A stretch of 64,000 bases of DNA from Paractinoplanes ovalisporus (GTDB taxonomy: Bacteria; Actinomycetota; Actinomycetes; Mycobacteriales; Micromonosporaceae). The DNA lies in the NCBI RefSeq assembly GCF_016834655.1, contig NZ_JAENHP010000011.1:1-64000 (forward strand), written 5' to 3'. The notes under the pieces were generated by a model. It ran no database searches. It was not told the origin of the DNA and saw nothing but the letters and a program-made list of their open reading frames with translations. Of this stretch, positions 58,901 to 64,000 are shown piece by piece. Position 1 is the stretch's first letter; each line of letters begins with the position of its first letter. Both the position numbers and the translations under genes were made by a program.

Positions 58901-59620
58901 ATGTTCGCCATCGCCCGCACCGAGCTGACCCAGATCTTCCGCAACCGCCTGGTGCTGGTCACCAGCTTCATCATGCCGGTGGCGGTCAGCGCGTTCTTCA
59001 TCTACCGCCACGACGCGTTCGCCTCGTTCGCCAGCCTCGGCTACATCGCGGCCATCGTCATGTTCACGGTCGGCGCCTTCGGGCTCTACACCACCACCGT
59101 CACCACGCTCGCCTCGCGGCGGCAGAACCTGTTCCTCAAACGCCTGCGGTCCACCGCCGAGAGCGACGCCGGCATTCTGAGCGGCCTGATCCTGCCGGCC
59201 ACGGTCATCGCGGCCGTGCAGGTGGCCGGAATTCTGACGGTGTTCGGTGTGGTCGCCGGCGCCCCGTCCAACGTGCCGCTGCTCGTGGTGGCCGTCATCG
59301 CCGTCATCGCCATGATGATCGGCCTGGCGCTGGCCACGGCCGGGGTGACCAACTCGCCCGAGCACGCGCAGGTGACCACGCTGCCGGTCAGCCTCGGGGT
59401 GATCGCCGTGGCCAGCTGGGTCGGCATCACCGGCACCGAGGAACTGACCATGCTCAAGCGCCTGCTGCCCGGCGGCGCCGCGACCGAGCTCGTGACCAAC
59501 GCCTGGAACGGCGGGGTCGCCCTGTCCGACTCGCTGATCCTGCTGGCGCCCACGTTCGCCTGGGTCGTCGTCGCGGTCTCGTTCGCCCACCGCATGTTCC
59601 GCTGGGAGCCGCGCCGATGA
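58901..59620 (+). CDS. ABC-2 type permease
   Basis: A 239-aa membrane protein with six hydrophobic segments. It starts MFAIARTELTQIFRNRLVLVTSFIMPVAVSAFF, has TVTTLASRRQNLFLKRLRSTAES in the first loop, LPGGAATELVTNAWNG before the last helix, and a basic end. This is the partner of the ATPase at 57989. A GGAAGG site lies upstream of the ATG. It exports an unknown compound; multidrug or lipid transport is typical. Confidence 0.92.
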   Translation: MFAIARTELTQIFRNRLVLVTSFIMPVAVSAFFIYRHDAFASFASLGYIAAIVMFTVGAFGLYTTTVTTLASRRQNLFLKRLRSTAESDAGILSGLILPATVIAAVQVAGILTVFGVVAGAPSNVPLLVVAVIAVIAMMIGLALATAGVTNSPEHAQVTTLPVSLGVIAVASWVGITGTEELTMLKRLLPGGAATELVTNAWNGGVALSDSLILLAPTFAWVVVAVSFAHRMFRWEPRR

Positions 59621-59716
59621 TCCTGCACGCGCTCCTCTGCGACGTGATCCGGACGGGACCGGCGCCCACCCCTCCGCCTCGCCAGGGGTGATTTGGGCGG
59701 ATATGCTGGACGGGCC

Positions 59717-60778
59717 ATGACTTCTGAGCTGCTGGACATCCGACGCATCTACGTCGAGCCGGCCGCGGCCGAGCTTCCGCGCGGCAAAGAGGTCCTGGCC
59801 CGTTTCCCGGCCGCCCAGCTGGTCGAGGTCGAGAGCCACAACCGGATCGACGAGCTCTACGGCGACGAGACGAACGTGAACCGGTGGGTGCGCATCAAAC
59901 GCGAGGCGCTGGTCCTCGGGGTGAAGAAGACGCTGACGGCCCGGCCCAACGGGCGCTCGGCCGACTTCATCGCGCCGTCCACCGCCAACGGGTGCGCGAT
60001 GGCCTGCGCCTATTGCTATGTGCCGCGCCACAAGGGCTACAGCAACCCGATCACCGTGTTCGCCAACATCGACAAGATTTCCGCGTACGTGCAAAGGCAT
60101 GTCGCCCGGCAGGGGGTGAAGCCGGCGCCGAACGAGTGCGACCCGGTCGCCTGGGTCTACGACATCGGCGAGAACTCGGACTGCAGCGTCGACGCGCGGA
60201 TCAGCGACAACGTCCGCGACCTGGTCGAGCTGTTCCGGTGGATGCCGGCCGCGAAGGCGTCGTTCGCGACCAAGCACGTGAACCGCGACCTGCTCGACTG
60301 GGATCCCCAGGGGCGTACGCGGGTCCGCTTCTCGCTGATGCCGGCGCGCGACGCGAAGCTGCTGGACATCCGGACCTCCCCGATCGCCGAGCGGATGGCG
60401 GCGATCGACGACTTCGTGGCGGCCGGCTACGAGGTGCACGTCAACTTCAGCCCGGTCGTGGTGCGCGACGGCTGGCTGGAGGACTGGGCGGAGCTGCTCG
60501 ACCAGCTGGACGCGTCGATCGGGGCGGCGGCGCGAGCCCAGCTGGCGGCCGAGGTCATCTTCCTGACCCACAACCGCGACCTGCACGAGGTCAACCTGGG
60601 CTGGCACCCGAAGGCGGAGGAGCTGATCTGGCGGCCTTCGCTGCAGCAGCCCAAGAGGTCGCAGAACGGCTCGTGGAACGTCCGCTACCGCACCGGCGCG
60701 AAGGGGCAATATGTGGCGGCGCTGGTCGACCTGATCGGCGCGCGGCTGCCCTACTGCCGGGTCCGGTACGCCTTCTAA
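59717..60778 (+). CDS. Spore-photoproduct-lyase-like radical SAM protein
   Basis: A 353-aa protein from ATG 59717. The [4Fe-4S] motif is Cys93-x3-Cys97-x2-Cys100 in NGCAMACAYCYVPRHKGYSNPITVF, which is the SPL layout. Other marks include IYVEPAAAELPRGKEVLARF, YDIGENSDCSVDARIS, ASFATKHVNRDLL, RVRFSLMP and VHVNFSPVVV. Bacillus SplB repairs UV-induced spore photoproduct with SAM. Actinobacterial homologues are common and their DNA-repair role is less certain. A 2H phosphoesterase follows with a 2-base gap and is likely co-transcribed. Confidence 0.88.
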   Translation: MTSELLDIRRIYVEPAAAELPRGKEVLARFPAAQLVEVESHNRIDELYGDETNVNRWVRIKREALVLGVKKTLTARPNGRSADFIAPSTANGCAMACAYCYVPRHKGYSNPITVFANIDKISAYVQRHVARQGVKPAPNECDPVAWVYDIGENSDCSVDARISDNVRDLVELFRWMPAAKASFATKHVNRDLLDWDPQGRTRVRFSLMPARDAKLLDIRTSPIAERMAAIDDFVAAGYEVHVNFSPVVVRDGWLEDWAELLDQLDASIGAAARAQLAAEVIFLTHNRDLHEVNLGWHPKAEELIWRPSLQQPKRSQNGSWNVRYRTGAKGQYVAALVDLIGARLPYCRVRYAF

Positions 60779-60780
60779 CC

Positions 60781-61233
60781 GTGCACACCGTCGAGCTTCT
60801 GCCGGATGAGGGGCTGGATTCCGCCGTACGGAAGCAATGGGGTCTTCTGCTCGACGCCGGGTTGCCGAGCCTCGCTTCGCACGGGCACCCGACGAACCGG
60901 CCGCACCTGACCGTGGTGACCGCGGCGTCGCTGGACGGGCTGCCGGCGCTCTCCCTGCCGGTGGCGGTGTCGTTCGGGGCGGCGCGGATGCTCGGGCGGG
61001 CGTTGGTGCTTCCGGTCGAGGTGACCGACCAGCTGCGGGAGATGCACGAGCGGGTGTGGTCGGCGCTGCCCTCGGCGTGGCCGCCACCGGCCGAATGGGT
61101 GCCGCATGTGAGCCTGGCCCTCCGCGCCTCCCCGGCGGCGCTCACGGCGGCATCGTCGTTCGGGCGGGTCGAGGGGTCGTTCGTCGCGGCCCGGAGCTAT
61201 GACACGTCCGTGCGGACGGTCATTGCCCTTTAG
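60781..61233 (+). CDS. 2'-5' RNA ligase/2H phosphoesterase family protein
   Basis: A 150-aa protein from GTG 60781. The two catalytic motifs are His42-Leu-Thr44 (RPHLTVV) and His109-Val-Ser111 (VPHVSLAL), the HxT/HxS pair typical of 2H enzymes. These act on 2',5'- or cyclic-phosphate RNA ends. It begins 2 bases after the SPL-like gene stop and is probably coupled. Its end overlaps the convergent GNAT gene by 4 bases. Confidence 0.88.
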   Translation: MHTVELLPDEGLDSAVRKQWGLLLDAGLPSLASHGHPTNRPHLTVVTAASLDGLPALSLPVAVSFGAARMLGRALVLPVEVTDQLREMHERVWSALPSAWPPPAEWVPHVSLALRASPAALTAASSFGRVEGSFVAARSYDTSVRTVIAL

Positions 61234-61883
61234 GTCGGGTACGTCACTCCGGGTGGTGCGGCGATCACGACGTCGGCCACGGGCTGCCAGCCGAGAGCCC
61301 GGTAGAGCTTCTGACCGTCCTCGCTGGCGATCAGCAGGCCGTGGTCGGCGCCCTCCTCACGGGCGGACCCGGCCAGGGCGCCCATGACGACGCCGGCCAG
61401 GCCGCGGCGGCGGTGTTCGGGGTAGGTCTCGATGCGGTCGGCGATGGCGTCGCGGGCGTGCAGGCCCATCGAGCCCCGGGCGGCGACCTCACCGCCGTCC
61501 TGGACGATCTCGACGGTGAGGGCGTCCCCGTCGCGCCGTTGCCGGAGGCGGTAGTCCCCGCCCAGCGCCTCGGCGGCCGGGTGGTCGGCGAGGTTGATGG
61601 TCATGAGCTGCTCGGAGCGTTTGAGGACCACCAGCCCGTACGTCTCCACGGCGTGCGCCACCGCATCGGGGTCGGTCGTGGGCACGGTCAGCCAGGTGAT
61701 GTCGCGCTCGGCCAGCACCAGCTCGCTCAGCCGGGGCAGCGCCTCCGGGTCGGACGCGACGTACTCGATGTCGCGTCCCATCTGGTGACATTCGGTGCGC
61801 AGCCCGCCGCCGACATCTTCGGCCTCGGGCACGTGCCGGGCCACCGCCCATCCCCGCTGCCAGCGCTCGATCAGGTCCCGCAT
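61230..61883 (-). CDS. GNAT-family acetyltransferase
   Basis: A 217-aa protein. The acetyl-CoA-binding motif is ETYPEHRRRGLAGVVMGALAGSAREEG (R-R-x-G-x-A/G), followed by GLLIASEDGQKLYRALGWQPV, the terminal GNAT beta-alpha-beta unit. The N-terminal half (DLIERWQRGWAVARHVPEAEDVGGGLRTE) is a degenerate GNAT-like domain as in two-domain actinobacterial members. The acceptor substrate is unknown. Converges with the 2H phosphoesterase gene. Confidence 0.88.
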   Translation of the reverse strand: MRDLIERWQRGWAVARHVPEAEDVGGGLRTECHQMGRDIEYVASDPEALPRLSELVLAERDITWLTVPTTDPDAVAHAVETYGLVVLKRSEQLMTINLADHPAAEALGGDYRLRQRRDGDALTVEIVQDGGEVAARGSMGLHARDAIADRIETYPEHRRRGLAGVVMGALAGSAREEGADHGLLIASEDGQKLYRALGWQPVADVVIAAPPGVTYPT

Positions 61884-61923
61884 GCCGGCCAGTAGATCAC
61901 TTCACGTCGTCCGGCACCGGCCG

Positions 61924-61996
61924 GTCGCTCTGCCGTCGCGGCCCCGCCGGGTCGCTCTGCCGTCGCGGCCCCGCCGGGTCGCTCTGCCGTCGCCGG
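61924..61996. repeat. 27-bp tandem repeat in the GNAT-DedA intergenic region
   Basis: GTCGCTCTGCCGTCGCGGCC followed by CCGCCGG forms a 27-bp unit at 61924-61950 and 61951-61977; a third copy, shorter and diverged at its end, begins at 61978. The 200-bp intergenic region holds no gene otherwise. A GGACC/GGGTCC stretch and GAGGAG ribosome site precede the DedA start. Confidence 0.85.
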
Positions 61997-62083
61997 CCGG
62001 GGCTCCGGGCGGCTGGCAGGGAACTCTCAGGCAAAGCCCCGATACTTCTGAGGGTCCTGTGCCGAGCTGACCGAGGAGAGTTT

Positions 62084-62794
62084 GTGACCGTGCTCGCCGA
62101 AGCCGCCCCCGACACCGAGTCCGGAGGGCTGACCGGGTGGGCCGTCGGCCTGATGGAACAGCTGGGCGGTGTGGGCGCCGCGCTGATCGTCGGCCTCGAC
62201 AACCTGTTCCCGCCCATCCCGAGCGAGCTGGTGCTGCCGCTGGCCGGGTTCTCGGCCAGCCGGGGCGTGTTCAGCCTGCCCGAGGCCCTGTTCTGGACCA
62301 CCCTGGGCTCGGTCCTCGGCGCGATCATCGTCTATTGGGCCGGGGCCCTGCTCGGCCGTGAGCGCACCCGCAGCCTGGTCGCGCTGATCCCGCTGGTCAA
62401 GGTGCAGGACTTCGACCGCTGCGAGGAGTGGTTCGCCAAGCACGGCACCAAGGCGGTCTTCTTCGGCCGCATGGTCCCGCTGTTCCGGAGTTTCATCTCG
62501 CTGCCGGCCGGCGTCGAACGCATGAGCTTCTGGAAGTTCACCGTGCTGACCACCCTGGGCAGCTTCATCTGGAACACCATCTTCGTCACGGCCGGCTTCG
62601 TCCTGGGCGAGAACTGGCACCGTGTCGAGGGCTACGCCGGCATCTTCCAGAAGGTCGTCATCGCCGGCGTCGTGATCGGCATCGGCTACTTCATCTGGCA
62701 GCGCCTGCGGGCCGCCAAGGTAGGCGCCGCCGACACCGACGCCACGGTGGTCCTTCCGGTGATCCGCGACCGGCCCCGCAGCCACCGCCGCTGA
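62084..62794 (+). CDS. DedA-family membrane protein
   Basis: A 236-aa protein from GTG 62084 with GAGGAG upstream. The hallmark segments LDNLFPPIPSELVLPLAGF and FFGRMVPLFRSFISLPAGVERMSFWKF are present, with the reentrant hydrophobic hairpins and acidic/Arg residues of the DedA/VTT domain. DedA proteins are needed for envelope integrity and recycle lipid carriers or phospholipids. Four to five membrane segments are visible. The gene is monocistronic. Confidence 0.93.
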   Translation: MTVLAEAAPDTESGGLTGWAVGLMEQLGGVGAALIVGLDNLFPPIPSELVLPLAGFSASRGVFSLPEALFWTTLGSVLGAIIVYWAGALLGRERTRSLVALIPLVKVQDFDRCEEWFAKHGTKAVFFGRMVPLFRSFISLPAGVERMSFWKFTVLTTLGSFIWNTIFVTAGFVLGENWHRVEGYAGIFQKVVIAGVVIGIGYFIWQRLRAAKVGAADTDATVVLPVIRDRPRSHRR

Positions 62795-62836
62795 CGCCTC
62801 GGCCGACCGGATGGGGTGCAGGCGCTGGGCGTGCGC

Positions 62837-63511
62837 TCAGGCGGCCGCGGCGGTGCGAGCGGACGGGGCGGTCGGGACGGGGCGGCGGCGCCAGAGCAGG
62901 ACCACCGCGAAGGCGACCAGCCAGACGCTCCACAGCACGTAGCCCAGGAAGTTGGCGAAATCGACGCCGGGCACGCCGAGGGGTGAAAGGACGCCGGTGG
63001 CGATCAGGGTGGCGGAGACGGCGCCCAGGGCGACGAACCACCAGCCGGTGAAGGAGCGGCCCAGAGCGGCCAGCACCAGCAGGGTCCAGGCAGCCGTGAG
63101 GGCGTAGCCGATGGTCTCGCCGATCAGGGTGCCGAGCACGTGGTGGGCGGTCTCGAAGGCGGAGATGTTGCCGTCGGCGGCGTAGGTGGGGACCAGCAGG
63201 AACCAGCGGGACAGGCCGGCTACCTGGACCACCGCGGCCGCGATGCCCACTGGTACGGCGATGCGCATGGCCCGGGCGGGCGAGAGGCGACCCACGCCGA
63301 GGGCGATCGGGGCGAACAACGCCGCCGACAGGGCCAGCACCACGAACCAGCCCACGACGGCCGACCGGTGGGCGGTGAACGAGGCCAGGATGACGTCGGT
63401 CGGTTCCTGGAGGATGTCGGGATAGTCGAAGACGCTGCCCAGCGCGGTGAAGGCGATGTTGGTCAGCACGGCGGCGGTCAGCAGCAGGGCGGCGGTGGCT
63501 CGGCGGGTCAT
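62837..63511 (-). CDS. DUF4386-like membrane protein
   Basis: A 224-aa protein with about six hydrophobic segments (RRATAALLLTAAVLTNIAFTAL, VVGWFVVLALSAALFAPIALGV, VPVGIAAAVVQVAGLSRWF and others). The arrangement TNIAFTALGSVFDYPDILQEPTDVILASF recalls DUF4386 members, whose function is unknown. The ATG start is 63511. It is divergent from the SARP-like regulator, whose GTG is 60 bases away, so the two may share a regulatory region. Confidence 0.75.
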   Translation of the reverse strand: MTRRATAALLLTAAVLTNIAFTALGSVFDYPDILQEPTDVILASFTAHRSAVVGWFVVLALSAALFAPIALGVGRLSPARAMRIAVPVGIAAAVVQVAGLSRWFLLVPTYAADGNISAFETAHHVLGTLIGETIGYALTAAWTLLVLAALGRSFTGWWFVALGAVSATLIATGVLSPLGVPGVDFANFLGYVLWSVWLVAFAVVLLWRRRPVPTAPSARTAAAA

Positions 63512-63571
63512 GGGGGCAGCTTCGCCGGAACGGCTGACGCTGGGCTGACGCCGCCGCCATATGCTGCGTCA

Positions 63572-64000
63572 GTGCTGACCGTGGCGGTTCTGGGCCCGGT
63601 CGACCTGCGGCGGGACGGCGTCCGGCTCGACGTTCCGGCCGGGCGGACGACCGAGGTGCTGATCCGGCTCGCCCTCGACGCGGGGCGGCCGGTGCGGGCG
63701 GAACGGCTCATCGAGGACCTGTGGGGCGGGCCGGTCTCGCCGAACGTGTTGCAGGCCAAAGTGTCCAAGCTGCGCCGGGTGCTGGGCGACGCGGGGCTTG
63801 TCACCGGTGGCACGGGCGGCTACACCCTGCACGTCGAACCGGAGCACGTGGACGCGCTGGAGGTGCTGCGCCGCACCGACGCCGGGGCGCTGGAGTTGTT
63901 CCGTGGCGATGAGCTGCTGCCCGACGCGGGTGAAGGTGAGTGGCTGGCACCCTGGCGCGGGCGGCTGGCCGAGGCTCGGGGGCGGTTGGCCGAGGCGTAC
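63572..64000 (+). CDS. SARP/AfsR-type regulator, 5' part
   Basis: The frame from GTG 63572 runs off the window after 143 codons. It begins VLTVAVLGPVDLRRDGVRLDVPAGRTTEVLIRLALDAGRPV and continues through AERLIEDLWGGPVSPNVLQAKVSKLRRVLGDAGLVTG, the OmpR-like winged helix of SARP/AfsR regulators. It then enters GALELFRGDELLPDAGEGEWLAPWRGRLAEARGRLAEAY, the start of the BTAD domain. Such regulators often control secondary metabolism or stress responses. The length and downstream domains (NB-ARC, TPR) cannot be seen. Confidence 0.9.
   Translation, partial: MLTVAVLGPVDLRRDGVRLDVPAGRTTEVLIRLALDAGRPVRAERLIEDLWGGPVSPNVLQAKVSKLRRVLGDAGLVTGGTGGYTLHVEPEHVDALEVLRRTDAGALELFRGDELLPDAGEGEWLAPWRGRLAEARGRLAEAY

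Noticed and set aside
57881..61087. A very long minus-strand frame extending the DesK-like kinase upstream to 61087
   Set aside because: The extra ~1070 codons are low-complexity antisense of the ABC and SPL-like genes; the kinase is complete from GTG 57880.
61924..61996. CRISPR-like repeat
   Set aside because: The 27-bp units are directly adjacent with no spacers, so this is a plain tandem repeat.

Overview
The window looks like chromosomal DNA from a high-GC actinobacterium. Stops are mostly TGA, GTG starts are common, and gene pairs repeatedly overlap as GTGA or ATGA. The gene families (SARP-type regulator, DUF6578-like protein, rifampin phosphotransferase with its RAE element, multi-TM GGDEF proteins) fit Micromonosporaceae such as Actinoplanes, but that placement is inference. 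No rRNA, tRNA or CRISPR array was seen.

Layout. 1-126: end of an IS3-like element. 174-1960: a Pro/Gln/Gly-repeat membrane protein and a secreted FnIII-FnIII-CBM2 protein. 1976-13852: the most interesting block, an apparently undescribed tyrosine-derived biosynthetic cluster. Its minus arm holds a FOXRED2-like flavoprotein and an acyl-CoA/AMP ligase. Its plus arm holds a TAL-like MIO enzyme, a second FOXRED2-like flavoprotein, an FMN alpha-hydroxyacid oxidase, an unusual membrane-anchored P450 and a CPA2 antiporter, followed by a two-component system. This block also contains six exact TTGTCCACA motifs that I did not find elsewhere in the window.

13901-20742: a gallate/protocatechuate meta-cleavage catabolic island (GalB-, RraA- and GalD-like enzymes, a frameshifted extradiol dioxygenase and an esterase). 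It diverges from a GntR regulator gene across two identical ATTGTTGACAAT operators; a DUF1932 dehydrogenase and an epoxide hydrolase follow. 20862-23462: a DHFR-like reductase, two genes with internal deletions, and a PadR/membrane-protein pair with a nested palindromic operator. 23504-29655: a GGDEF protein, an OmpR-type two-component system, an FMN-binding exported protein and a ferric-reductase-like flavoprotein. A 169-bp near-palindrome follows at 29652-29820.

29817-46645: mostly housekeeping or accessory genes (permease, MFS pump, flavin oxidoreductase, GGDEF-EAL and GGDEF proteins, TPR-like protein, carboxylesterase). 46739-49288: rifampin phosphotransferase with a RAE. 49369-59620: a frameshifted flavin monooxygenase, two ABC exporter modules each with a LuxR-type two-component system, and a GPP34 protein. 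59717-64000: a spore-photoproduct-lyase-like radical SAM protein, a 2H phosphoesterase, a GNAT, a DedA protein, a DUF4386-like protein and the start of a SARP regulator.

Three genes (dioxygenase, 8-TM protein, flavin monooxygenase) each need a single-base correction in a G/C run. These are either real pseudogenes or consensus errors. Several short tandem duplications sit at gene ends.
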